DNA of 19,354 nucleotides. It comes from an uncultured Johnsonella sp. (GTDB lineage: Bacteria; Bacillota; Clostridia; Lachnospirales; Lachnospiraceae). Numbering within the stretch: position 1 is the first letter of the stretch; each line of letters starts with the position of its first letter. The stretch spans positions 1-19,354 of the forward strand of contig CAAFUL010000027.1 in assembly GCA_900766185.1 (NCBI GenBank), read 5' to 3'. Below are positions 7,747-15,353 of the stretch, piece by piece. Under the pieces are notes generated by a model that was given only the letters and a program-made list of their open reading frames with translations, ran no database searches and had not been told where the DNA came from. The position numbers and the translations under genes were made by a program.

Positions 7747-8486
7747 ACTTTATAATAAGATATTTCCTGATATGCCTTAAAACCGCAGCCCTCGTATAAA
7801 CTTAAAGCAGGTTTATTAAGACCGCTTACTTGAAGCAGTATCTTTTTTACCCCTCTTTTATAAAGCAGTTGTAATATATAGGGTAGGGCTTTCTTGGCAT
7901 TTTTTTTATTTCTGTAGCGTTCTTTTACATAAAAACCGTACAGATAAAATGTATCCTCGGAATACTTTGTAATATTAAATTTTAAGAAATTCTCGTAACC
8001 CTTTCTTTCATCAGAAATGTGATATGTTATAAAATCCCCAAAATCAAAGCTTATATTAGAGTATATTTTATTATCATAAGTCCTAAAACCTTGATAGTCA
8101 TAGCAAAGATAAAACTCCTTATTAAACAAAGGAAAATCAAGCTCTTTTGCAAGCTTGGCGCCTGAATCGGTATCACTTAAGAGTAAGCTCTCTGAGAAAG
8201 ACTCCCTCATATAAAGCCTTAATCTATCTAAGGCAGCCTTAAAAAGCTCTTTCTCATTCTCATTAGGAAAAGAAAAAAAGATAAGCTCATAACTGCCTGT
8301 ATTTATAAAACTAAGAGCCATACAAAAAAGTAACTTATCATTATAGTAAATCAAAACAAAAGTAGAGTCTTTGTCATCATAAGGAAACTCTAAACTGCTG
8401 TTTTCATAATTTTTTCTTTCATCTACAAGTAATTTAATATCTTCTATTTGTCTTTTATCTAAAAAATCATATACATATATATCCAT
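7737..8486 (-). CDS. GNAT family N-acetyltransferase
   Basis: A predicted acetyl-CoA-dependent acyltransferase of 249 aa. The recognisable GNAT fold is in the C-terminal half: GFYVKERYRNKKNAKKAL (about 184-201) is the acetyl-CoA-binding loop and helix. The glycine-rich Q/R-x-x-G-x-G/A is degenerate here, with N and A in place of glycine. NKPALSLYEGCGF (224-236) is the usual last motif. The N-terminal half looks like a second, degenerate GNAT-like domain. The substrate is unknown. No ribosome binding site precedes the ATG. A weak TTGTAT-17-TAGTAT promoter, with the -10 at the complement of 8494-8499, would start transcription at the ATG itself, so a leaderless message is possible but unproven. 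Confidence 0.8.
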   Translation of the reverse strand: MDIYVYDFLDKRQIEDIKLLVDERKNYENSSLEFPYDDKDSTFVLIYYNDKLLFCMALSFINTGSYELIFFSFPNENEKELFKAALDRLRLYMRESFSESLLLSDTDSGAKLAKELDFPLFNKEFYLCYDYQGFRTYDNKIYSNISFDFGDFITYHISDERKGYENFLKFNITKYSEDTFYLYGFYVKERYRNKKNAKKALPYILQLLYKRGVKKILLQVSGLNKPALSLYEGCGFKAYQEISYYKVRD

Positions 8487-8590
8487 AAACTAAATACTAC
8501 AACACAAAGTCTTAAAATACAATAAATTAAATTGTTTTATTATTTGCCGAACTTGCAATGGCTCAAATTAAGTTAGTACATTGAAACTTT

Positions 8591-8702
8591 AGCAACACAA
8601 ACAATTATAATAAACAGAAACACTCCCTATTTCAATCATACTCGCAGTACTGTTAATAAAGTTTCGACTTTATTTTACAGACTGCGGAACTCGTGTGCTC
8701 GC
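8591..8702 (+). repeat. Structured intergenic repeat, copy B (truncated)
   Basis: Bases 8611-8672 are identical to 19191-19252 of copy C. Bases 8677-8702 are identical to the complement of 72-97 in copy A. AGCAACACAAACAATTATA (8591-8609) matches the 5' part of copy A nearly perfectly. The similarity stops at 8702, halfway through the apical hairpin, so the 3' half of the element and its pairing partners are absent. It lies in the 410-bp gap between the minus-strand GNAT gene and pyrF. The rest of that gap (8487-8590, 8703-8812) is AT-rich sequence in which I see nothing else. Confidence 0.78.
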
Positions 8703-8812
8703 AATTGCATTTATAATTTTTACTGATTGAGATATTTAATTCTAAATATTTATAATATCTTAATGTTATGAGCAGTTTGAGTCCGTTAAAAACCAATGAT
8801 ACATTAGAGTTC

Positions 8813-8841
8813 TTCACAGCCATTAATTTATATGCTATAAT
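8813..8841 (+). promoter_or_regulatory. Sigma-A-type promoter of the pyr operon
   Basis: TTCACA (8813-8818) and a perfect TATAAT (8836-8841) are separated by exactly 17 bp. The -10 is extended by TGC directly upstream (8833-8835). The predicted start point is near 8848, giving a leader of about 49 nt with AAAGGAGA before the pyrF ATG. The leader is too short for the anti-terminator and terminator hairpins of a PyrR-type attenuator, and none is seen. Confidence 0.8.
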
Positions 8842-8896
8842 TCCCAATAATTAAGATAAAAAGCTTATATCGCCCATCTAAAGGAGAAGAGTATAA

Positions 8897-9820
8897 ATGA
8901 TAAGCAAATTGATAAAAAGAATCCAAGAAACCAATGCACCTATATGTGTAGGACTTGACCCCATGCCGGATCTTATTCCTGCCTCCGTATTAAATTCAAA
9001 CTATGAAATCTATGGAAAAAATCTAAGAGCTGTTGCGGAAAGTTTTTTTGAATTTAATAAAAAAATAATAGATGCCTGTTATGATTTGATACCGGCTGTA
9101 AAACCGCAGATAGCCATGTATGAGCAGCTTGGGATAGAGGGACTTATAGTATATGAAAAAACCGTAAGATATTGCAAGGACAAGGAACTGCTTGTAATAG
9201 GAGACATAAAAAGAGGAGACATAGGCTCTACATCCTTAGCCTATGCAAGAGGGCATATAGGAAGCATAAATGTAGAAGGTGAAGTATTTAAGCCTTTTGA
9301 TACTGATATGGTTACGGTTAACCCTTATCTTGGGATAGACGGAATAAAGCCCTTTATAGATGTGTGCAATGAAGAAGACAAAGCAATCTTTGTACTGCTT
9401 AAGACCTCTAATCCGTCAAGCAAAGACTTTCAGGATAAAGTAATGAATGACGGTAAGTTACTTTATGAAGAAGTGGCAGACAGTATAGCAGAGTGGGGAG
9501 CTTTAAGCATGGATGGGAAATATTCCAATGTAGCGGCGGTAGTCGGTGCAACCTATCCCGAAATAAGTAAAAAGCTTAGAAAAAGACTTAAGTCCACATA
9601 CTTCTTAGTTCCCGGATACGGTGCTCAAGGAGCCGGTGCCGAGGATCTGAGGTATTGCTTTGCCGAGGACGGTCTTGGAGCTATAGTAAATTCATCAAGG
9701 GGAATTATAGCCGCCTACAAACAGGAAAAATACAAGTCGAAGTTTTCGGAGGCGGAGTTTGACTTAGCTGCCAAAGAAGCGGTTAAAGATATGATAAAAG
9801 ATATATCTTCAGTATTGTAA
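8897..9820 (+). CDS. pyrF: Orotidine-5'-phosphate decarboxylase, long (type 2) form
   Basis: PyrF makes UMP from OMP, the last step of de novo pyrimidine synthesis. At 307 aa it is the long form known from actinobacteria and many Clostridia, rather than the 230-aa E. coli type. The N-terminal CVGLDPMPD (17-25), the KPQIAMYEQLG strand (69-79) and the catalytic DIKRGD (D103, K105, D108) are all present. SSRGIIAAY near 275 is the phosphate-binding end of the barrel. AAAGGAGA precedes the ATG. It is the first gene of the operon and ends 9 bp before pyrK. Confidence 0.96.
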   Translation: MISKLIKRIQETNAPICVGLDPMPDLIPASVLNSNYEIYGKNLRAVAESFFEFNKKIIDACYDLIPAVKPQIAMYEQLGIEGLIVYEKTVRYCKDKELLVIGDIKRGDIGSTSLAYARGHIGSINVEGEVFKPFDTDMVTVNPYLGIDGIKPFIDVCNEEDKAIFVLLKTSNPSSKDFQDKVMNDGKLLYEEVADSIAEWGALSMDGKYSNVAAVVGATYPEISKKLRKRLKSTYFLVPGYGAQGAGAEDLRYCFAEDGLGAIVNSSRGIIAAYKQEKYKSKFSEAEFDLAAKEAVKDMIKDISSVL

Positions 9821-9829
9821 GGAGTAAAG

Positions 9830-10603
9830 ATGAGTAAGTATAAGGGAAGGGCAATAGTGCTTTTTCATGAAAATATAGCTGCCGATATATATGATATGAG
9901 GCTTTCCTGTCCGGACATTGCATGGAAGGCAAGTGCAGGTCAGTTTGTACTTATATATACTGATGATAAGAGTAAGCTCTTACCAAGACCTATAAGTATA
10001 TGTGAGATTGATAAAGATGAAGACAGCATACGCCTTGTATACAGAGTTACTTCAAAAACGAGCGGTACAAAAATCATGAGCGAGTATAGAGTAGGTGAGT
10101 TGATTGAGATAATGGGACCCTTGGGAAACGGTTTTACTACCTTTGACAAAGCAAGCATATTGATAGGAGGGGGTATAGGTATACCGCCGATGCTTGAGCT
10201 GTCTAAAAGTATGCAAGTAAAGCCTACCGTATTGCTGGGATATAGAGATAAAGAAACCTTTTTGGCAAATGAGTTCAAAAAGTATGCAACCGTGCATATT
10301 GCCACTGAAGATGGAAGTGTAGGAACCAAGGGAAATATTATTGACATAATAAAAGAAAAAAAGTTATCGGCAGACTGCATTATGGCTTGCGGTCCTACAC
10401 CTATGTTAAAGGCGGTAAAAGACTTTGCAGTTGAAAATAATGTAGACTGCTTTTTATCCCTTGAAGAAAGAATGGCGTGTGGTATCGGAGCCTGCCTTGC
10501 CTGTGTATGCAAGTCAAAAGAAAGGGATGCATATACAAACTCGCATAATAAGCGTGTATGCAAGGAAGGACCTGTATTTGAGGCAGGGGAGATAGTTCTA
10601 TGA
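9830..10603 (+). CDS. pyrK: Dihydroorotate dehydrogenase B electron transfer subunit PyrK
   Basis: PyrK carries FAD and a [2Fe-2S] cluster and passes electrons from the FMN of PyrD to NAD+. This 257-aa protein has a ferredoxin-reductase fold: the flavin-binding RPISI is at 53-57, a phosphate-binding MGPLGNGF at 95-102, and the NAD-binding GGGIGIPPM at 113-121. The C-terminal cluster motif is C217-x4-C222-x2-C225-x18-C244, with an extra C227. AAGGAG sits 5 bp before the ATG. The stop overlaps the pyrD start by 4 bp (ATGA), which fits translational coupling and equal subunit production. Confidence 0.95.
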   Translation: MSKYKGRAIVLFHENIAADIYDMRLSCPDIAWKASAGQFVLIYTDDKSKLLPRPISICEIDKDEDSIRLVYRVTSKTSGTKIMSEYRVGELIEIMGPLGNGFTTFDKASILIGGGIGIPPMLELSKSMQVKPTVLLGYRDKETFLANEFKKYATVHIATEDGSVGTKGNIIDIIKEKKLSADCIMACGPTPMLKAVKDFAVENNVDCFLSLEERMACGIGACLACVCKSKERDAYTNSHNKRVCKEGPVFEAGEIVL

Positions 10604-11505
10604 CAGATATTAAAGTAAAGATAGCAGGGAAAGAGTTTAAAAATCCGGTTACGGTTGCAAGCGGAACTTTTGGCTCCGGTAGAGAATACTCTGAGTTTAT
10701 AGAGCTTTCAAAACTTGGAGCAGTAACTACCAAGGGTGTGTCGAATGTAGCTTGGGAAGGCAATCCTACTCCCAGAATAGCCGAAGTGTATGGAGGTATG
10801 CTCAATGCAATAGGTTTACAAAATCCGGGAGTAGATGTATTTATAGAGAGGGATCTACCCTTTTTAGAGCAGCAGAATACAGGTATAATAGTAAATGTCT
10901 GCGGAAAGACTATTGAGGATTATATAGAGGTGGTTGAAAGGTTGTCCGAAAGCTCTGTAGATATGTTTGAAATCAATATTTCCTGCCCGAATGTTAAAGA
11001 AGGAGGCATTGCCTTCGGACAGTCACCGGATCTTATAAAAGAGATAACAAGTACACTTAAGAGCAGATCAAAAAAGCCGATTATTATGAAGCTATCTCCG
11101 AATGTAACCGATATAACCGTGATGGCAAGGGCGGCACAGGCGGCAGGAGCGGATGCGATATCTTTAATAAATACTATTACCGGAATGAAGATAGATATAC
11201 ATAAAAGAAAGTTTGTACTTGCCAATAAAACAGGTGGAATGTCGGGACCTGCCATAAAGCCGATAGCCCTAAGAATGGTATATCAGGCGGCACAGGTCGT
11301 AGATATACCTATTATAGCGATGGGCGGCATAACCACTGCTGAAGATGCTATAGAATTTATTATGGCAGGAGCAAGTATGGTCAGTGTAGGTACGGCAAAT
11401 TTCTATAATCCTTACGCAAGTTTGGAAATAGTAGAAGGTATAGAAGAGTATTTACAACAAAATTCTATATCAAATATAGCCGAGATCAGAGGAATAGTTA
11501 AGTAG
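10600..11505 (+). CDS. pyrD: Dihydroorotate dehydrogenase class 1B catalytic subunit
   Basis: This FMN enzyme oxidises dihydroorotate to orotate. In class 1B enzymes it works as a heterotetramer with PyrK and reduces NAD+, and the adjacent pyrK supports that class. The 301-aa barrel shows ASGTFGSG (20-27), the substrate-binding NAIGLQNPG (79-87), INISCPNVKEGG with the catalytic cysteine C129, KLSPNVTD, and the phosphate-site segment MGGITTAEDA. A cysteine base, rather than serine, is the mark of class 1. The cytoplasmic location follows from the class and from the lack of an N-terminal membrane helix. Confidence 0.96.
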   Translation: MTDIKVKIAGKEFKNPVTVASGTFGSGREYSEFIELSKLGAVTTKGVSNVAWEGNPTPRIAEVYGGMLNAIGLQNPGVDVFIERDLPFLEQQNTGIIVNVCGKTIEDYIEVVERLSESSVDMFEINISCPNVKEGGIAFGQSPDLIKEITSTLKSRSKKPIIMKLSPNVTDITVMARAAQAAGADAISLINTITGMKIDIHKRKFVLANKTGGMSGPAIKPIALRMVYQAAQVVDIPIIAMGGITTAEDAIEFIMAGASMVSVGTANFYNPYASLEIVEGIEEYLQQNSISNIAEIRGIVK

Positions 11506-11515
11506 GAGTATAAGT

Positions 11516-12187
11516 ATGGAAAAGTATAAGATTGATTTTATAGAATTTATGATAGATTGTGGGGTATTAAAATTCGGAGATTTTGTAACTAAAAGTAACA
11601 GAAAAACACCGTTTTTTATAAATACAGGTTGTTATTGCAGCGGTTCTCAATTATCCGGCTTAGGAACCTACTATGCCAAGGCTATAGAGGCTAATTTCGG
11701 AAGCGATTTTGATGTGCTTTTCGGGCCGGCATATAAGGGGATTCCGCTATCTGTTGCTACAAGCATGAAGCTTAATGATTTAAGTGGTCAGGAGGCAAGG
11801 TACTGCTCTAACAGAAAAGAGGTAAAGGATCACGGTGATACCGGTATCTTGCTTGGAAGCGGTATAAAAGAAGGAGATAGGGTGCTTATAATAGAAGATG
11901 TAACCACAGCGGGTACATCTATAGAAGAAACCATGCCCATACTAAAGAATTTAGGTGCAAAGGTGCAGGGACTTATCGTCAGTGTAGACAGATGTGAGAG
12001 AGGAAAGGGCGAGCAGAGCGCACTGAAAGAAATAAGTGATAAGTATAAAATAAAGACTGCAGCCATAGTTACTATGAAAGAAGTAATAGAACATTTGCAT
12101 AATAAAGAATATAAGGGTAAAATAATAATAAATGATGAAATAAAGAATTGTATAGATGAGTATTATGATATATATGGGATAAAATAA
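11516..12187 (+). CDS. pyrE: Orotate phosphoribosyltransferase
   Basis: PyrE joins orotate to PRPP to give OMP, the substrate of PyrF encoded at the head of the same operon. The PRPP-binding loop VLIIEDVTTAGTS (123-135) is intact. GPAYKGIPL (70-78) and the lysine-rich flexible loop around NRKEVKDHGD (99-108) are as expected for the family. At 223 aa the length is usual. AGGAG lies about 7 bp before the ATG and the gap from pyrD is 10 bp. The gap to the next small gene is 32 bp with no terminator, so the transcript may continue. Confidence 0.96.
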   Translation: MEKYKIDFIEFMIDCGVLKFGDFVTKSNRKTPFFINTGCYCSGSQLSGLGTYYAKAIEANFGSDFDVLFGPAYKGIPLSVATSMKLNDLSGQEARYCSNRKEVKDHGDTGILLGSGIKEGDRVLIIEDVTTAGTSIEETMPILKNLGAKVQGLIVSVDRCERGKGEQSALKEISDKYKIKTAAIVTMKEVIEHLHNKEYKGKIIINDEIKNCIDEYYDIYGIK

Positions 12188-12219
12188 AGTTTATTTATAA
12201 ATCAGCTAAGGAGGAGATG

Positions 12220-12369
12220 ATGGAAAAAATATATAATGTTATGAAGAATTCCGGAATAGTAAGTATAGTCATAGGTATAGTTATGATAATTCTGGGATTG
12301 GCTACAGGAATTGTATCAATTATATATGGAAGTAAATTATTGTTAAAAAAGGATGACATAGTGTTCTAG
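12220..12369 (+). CDS. Small membrane protein, 49 aa
   Basis: The frame starts MEKIYNVMKN, runs 49 codons and ends in TAG. A strong AAGGAGG (12208-12214) lies 5 bp before this ATG; an ATG at 12217 in frame is only 2 bp from it and less likely. Residues about 13-37 (VSIVIGIVMIILGLATGIVSII) are split by one or two glycines and form a single long or hairpin membrane segment. It is followed by YGSKLLLKKDD, a basic end that would stay in the cytoplasm. Short proteins of this build are common in Lachnospiraceae genomes as hypotheticals; the function is unknown. It sits between pyrE and a VanZ-like gene, 8 bp before the latter. Confidence 0.72.
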   Translation: MEKIYNVMKNSGIVSIVIGIVMIILGLATGIVSIIYGSKLLLKKDDIVF

Positions 12370-12377
12370 GTTTTGCA

Positions 12378-12830
12378 ATGAACAATGTAAAAAAGAAAAC
12401 TAAAATTTTAGGAATTATTTGTTTTATCCTTTATATAAGCTTGTTGATTTATTTGGTGTTTTTTGCCGAATCCTTCGGAAGAACTGATGTAAGCGGTGAA
12501 AGAAGATATAATTTGGAACTGTTTAAGGAAATCAGACGCTTCTATATGTATAGAAATACCCTGGGTATATATGCCTTTTTATTAAATGTAGTGGGGAATG
12601 TGCTTATATTTATTCCCTTTGGTTTCATACTTCCTATTATAGGAAAGAAAAAGGCAAATATTTTTAAAACAATGCTTATAACAGTGGTCTTTGTGTTTGT
12701 TATAGAATGTATACAATTTGCATTAAATGTAGGAAGTTTTGATGTAGATGATATTTTACTTAATTCAATAGGAAGTTTAATAGGTCATATTATCTTTCTT
12801 ATATTTAGAAAGAGGATGAGTGATGCTTGA
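12378..12830 (+). CDS. VanZ-like membrane protein
   Basis: A 150-aa protein with four predicted membrane segments (about 9-30, 66-88, 97-118, 126-143). VanZ signatures are present: NVVGNVLIFIPFGFILP (70-86), ECIQF (110-114) and SFDVDDILLNSIGSLIG (120-136). VanZ itself gives low-level teicoplanin resistance in enterococci, but most chromosomal relatives have no known role and this one should not be read as a resistance gene. The ribosome binding site is weak (TAGG about 8 bp upstream), so coupling to the small gene 8 bp before it is likely. The 3' end overlaps the next gene by 8 bp. Confidence 0.88.
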   Translation: MNNVKKKTKILGIICFILYISLLIYLVFFAESFGRTDVSGERRYNLELFKEIRRFYMYRNTLGIYAFLLNVVGNVLIFIPFGFILPIIGKKKANIFKTMLITVVFVFVIECIQFALNVGSFDVDDILLNSIGSLIGHIIFLIFRKRMSDA

Positions 12831-13224
12831 TTTTGATAAATACAGAAAAAGAAATATATTAGAAGAAGCCAAGTTCTCATTTCCCGAGGATAGGAAAAAA
12901 GTGGAATTAAATGATGAATTGGTTAATTATGTTCATTTAAAATTTGCAAGAAACAGTAAGAAGGCTATGATTTTTACACTTATAGCCTTTGCTGCTATGC
13001 TTATAGCCATTAAGCTGACCTTGGATAACCAAGGTAATCCCGAGCTTAATGTATCAGCCTATGCATTTACCTCCATACTGTTTTCTGTACTGGGTATTAC
13101 ATACTCTATAAATTCTATATATGAAAAGAATGTAAAACACTTGCTCTCCTATGTGGCACTTATAGCAAGCGGAGTACAGTTTTTAATATGGTTTATGCTG
13201 ATATATTTGGGGCAAAGAGGATAG
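12823..13224 (+). CDS. Three-TM membrane protein of unknown function
   Basis: I do not recognise this family with confidence. The 133-aa protein has a charged, soluble N-terminal 45 residues (MLDFDKYRKR... rich in K, R and E), then three hydrophobic segments at about 47-66, 79-100 and 105-129. An in-frame GTG at 12820 would add one residue, but AGAGG (12811-12815) is better spaced (7 bp) from the ATG at 12823. It overlaps the VanZ-like stop by 8 bp and ends 2 bp before the M29 start, so all three genes are probably translated from one message. A role with the neighbouring peptidase is possible, but nothing in the sequence shows it. Confidence 0.7.
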   Translation: MLDFDKYRKRNILEEAKFSFPEDRKKVELNDELVNYVHLKFARNSKKAMIFTLIAFAAMLIAIKLTLDNQGNPELNVSAYAFTSILFSVLGITYSINSIYEKNVKHLLSYVALIASGVQFLIWFMLIYLGQRG

Positions 13225-13226
13225 AC

Positions 13227-15251
13227 ATGGAGAGACTTACATTAGCAATTGAGAGAATAAAACAGATAAAATCGGAAAATATAAAAACATATAATGAGTA
13301 TTTTTGTGACTTGGCAGACTTTATTTTGGAGCTTACTAAGTTAAAGGATAAGGAGCTTGATGATTTAAGCTTAGAAGAGCTTAAAAATCTTCAAAGCCTT
13401 TTGTATAAGGGGATTGAGAGTAATTATGAGCTTTCTGTATATAATCCCGATCATATGCAAAAAAAGTATCCTAAAGCAGGAAAAGCCTTGGCTTTGTTGG
13501 CATACGAGCTTAAGAATATGATACAAATGCTTTATAGAAAAGACTTTAGTTCGTATGTAAGTATGCTTGAGCTTTTTTTGGAAATCTATACCAAGTCCTG
13601 CCTTGATGAAGATGAGTTTGACAATGAAAGTATAGAAGATGTTATTTATTGGCATTTTCTTGATTATTTGGATATAAACTTGGAAGAGAGGATAGAGAAC
13701 ACATTTACCTTAAAAGACAGACACTATATTGATATTATTACAAATTCAGACCTTAGCGATCCAAGATATTTATTTAAATTCGGAGTATATATATCAAACT
13801 CACAGATCGAGCTTGCAAGATTTTTGGCAAGTCTTGATGAGGAGACTGTAAAAAAGATGGCAAGCGCCTATGTCAAAGGTTATGAAAGAGGTTTTGAGCT
13901 TGCAAAAAAAGATTTAAGTTCTAAAAAATATGTGCTTATAAGATATTATATAGGTTTTGAACGAGTAATTAAAGAAGCCATATCAGAGTTTAGGCAAATG
14001 GGCTTGGAAGCTATAATAATGTCTGCACCTTACAGACTTTCGGATAAGACAGCGGGCAGAAATATAGGGGCTGAAAGTGCAAGTGCCAATAAGCAATGTG
14101 AGTATGACCATAGATATGACAATGCAATACTTATTAAAAAGGCTTTTTTAGACAGAAAACTTACCATATACGAGAATGTATGCGAGAAGTTAAAAGCAGA
14201 TATGGCACTGTATGCAGGTCCTGCGGTTTTGGAAGTATTCGGTGAAGATGATTTTGAACCTCAAAATTCAAAGGATGCTTACATTTACAGCGAAAAGAAA
14301 AATAAGCTTTTTATAGATGCAAGAGCAAAGCAGGCTGCACTTTTGGACAAATATATAAACGAGGAAGAAATAAGCTTTACAATTATTGCCTGGCCTCTGC
14401 CTGATATTGCAAAGACTGCAAAAGATTATGAAGAAATATTTAGGGAAATAATAAAAATCAATACTCTTGATTCGGAACTTTTTATGAGATTGCAGCAGAT
14501 AATTATAGATAATCTTGACAAGGCACACAGTGTAAGGGTAATCGGAAAGGGAGAAAATAAAACCGATATAAGGGTGCAATTACATAAGCTTAGTGATCCT
14601 AATAAAGAAAGTAATTTTGAGAATTGTACCGCAGATGTCAATATTCCGGTAGGAGAAGTATTTACCTCGCCCTTACTTAAAGGAACTACGGGTATTATAC
14701 AGGTGTCCAATGTCTATATAGGAGACTATCAATTTAAGGACTTGGAGCTTGAGTTTAAGGACGGTATGCTCATTTCTTATAATTGTAAGAATTTTAAGGA
14801 AGAAAAGGAAAATAAAGAGCTTATCAAAGAAGTAATACTTAAAAAGCACGATACTCTTCCTATGGGTGAGTTTGCCATAGGCACCAATACCTTAGCCTAT
14901 ACTATGGCAAGAAAGTATAATATACTGAGGAAACTTCCTATACTGATAGTGGAAAAAACCGGTCCGCACTTTGCACTTGGAGATACCTGCTACAGTCATG
15001 AGGAAGACTTTATGACCTATAATCCTGACGGTAAAGCTATTGTGGCAAGGGAAAATGAAATCTCCGCCCTAAGGCATGAGGACAGGTTCAAGGCTTATTA
15101 TAACTGCCATACGGATATAACCATACCCTATGACGAAATTGAGGCGGTTATTGCCTATACCAATAAAGAAGAGATATATATTATCAAGGACTCAAAGTTT
15201 GCACTTGAGGGCTTGGAAGAGTTAAATGAAATGTTTGAACCGGGTTTTTAG
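13227..15251 (+). CDS. M29-family aminopeptidase with a long N-terminal extension
   Basis: The C-terminal 220 residues match metal-dependent M29 aminopeptidases (AmpS, AmpT). The expected metal ligands are visible: E477 in PVGEVFTSP, E548 in MGEFAIGTN, H581 in GPHFALGD, and H628 and D630 in NCHTDITIP. M29 enzymes release N-terminal residues from peptides in the cytoplasm. Usual members have about 410 aa; this one has 674, with some 250 extra N-terminal residues that are mostly helical and charged, with no motif I can name. The frame is open back to an ATG at 13188, inside the previous gene. The ATG at 13227 has AAAGAGG 6 bp upstream and follows the previous stop by 2 bp, so it is preferred. 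No signal peptide is seen. Confidence 0.85.
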   Translation: MERLTLAIERIKQIKSENIKTYNEYFCDLADFILELTKLKDKELDDLSLEELKNLQSLLYKGIESNYELSVYNPDHMQKKYPKAGKALALLAYELKNMIQMLYRKDFSSYVSMLELFLEIYTKSCLDEDEFDNESIEDVIYWHFLDYLDINLEERIENTFTLKDRHYIDIITNSDLSDPRYLFKFGVYISNSQIELARFLASLDEETVKKMASAYVKGYERGFELAKKDLSSKKYVLIRYYIGFERVIKEAISEFRQMGLEAIIMSAPYRLSDKTAGRNIGAESASANKQCEYDHRYDNAILIKKAFLDRKLTIYENVCEKLKADMALYAGPAVLEVFGEDDFEPQNSKDAYIYSEKKNKLFIDARAKQAALLDKYINEEEISFTIIAWPLPDIAKTAKDYEEIFREIIKINTLDSELFMRLQQIIIDNLDKAHSVRVIGKGENKTDIRVQLHKLSDPNKESNFENCTADVNIPVGEVFTSPLLKGTTGIIQVSNVYIGDYQFKDLELEFKDGMLISYNCKNFKEEKENKELIKEVILKKHDTLPMGEFAIGTNTLAYTMARKYNILRKLPILIVEKTGPHFALGDTCYSHEEDFMTYNPDGKAIVARENEISALRHEDRFKAYYNCHTDITIPYDEIEAVIAYTNKEEIYIIKDSKFALEGLEELNEMFEPGF

Positions 15252-15296
15252 AAAATAGTCCTAAGATAAACTGATGAAGATAGACACTTGGAAATG

Positions 15297-15305
15297 TGAT
15301 ATAAA
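15297..15305 (+). promoter_or_regulatory. Possible extended -10 promoter of the pur operon
   Basis: TGA followed directly by TATAAA gives an extended -10 element about 50 bp before purE. A TAGACA at 15281-15286 is only 13 bp upstream of the hexamer, so no well-placed -35 exists. A second hexamer TATACT (15308-15313) is an alternative. No purine riboswitch-like folding was seen in the 102 bp between the M29 stop and purE. Confidence 0.35.
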
Positions 15306-15323
15306 ATTATACTGATATTTATT

Positions 15324-15337
15324 CTGCCTTACGGCAG
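15324..15337 (+). promoter_or_regulatory. Small hairpin just before the purE ribosome binding site
   Basis: CTGCC and GGCAG pair around a TTAC loop, ending 4 bp before AAGGAG. There is no T-run, so it is not a terminator. It may stabilise the 5' end of the message or affect translation, or be chance. Confidence 0.35.
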
Positions 15338-15353
15338 GGAAAAGGAGATAAAA

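Noticed and set aside
8653..8847. 64-codon open frame on the minus strand in the gap before pyrF
   Set aside because: It overlaps repeat copy B and the whole pyr promoter, has no ribosome binding site and no protein-like pattern.
9940..10563. 207-codon open frame on the minus strand
   Set aside because: It lies wholly opposite pyrK, which has full motifs and a ribosome binding site. The antisense protein has no recognisable domain.
10401..10805. 134-codon open frame on the minus strand
   Set aside because: It covers the pyrK-pyrD junction in antisense, with no ribosome binding site or motif.
12378..12830. Glycopeptide resistance gene
   Set aside because: VanZ-like proteins are common chromosomal membrane proteins in Firmicutes, and no vanHAX-type genes are nearby.
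13188..13226. Upstream ATG for the M29 gene
   Set aside because: It lies inside the preceding gene without a ribosome binding site, while the ATG at 13227 has one.
15252..15353. Purine riboswitch in front of purE
   Set aside because: The three-helix junction with its conserved loop sequences is not present; only a 5-bp hairpin is seen.
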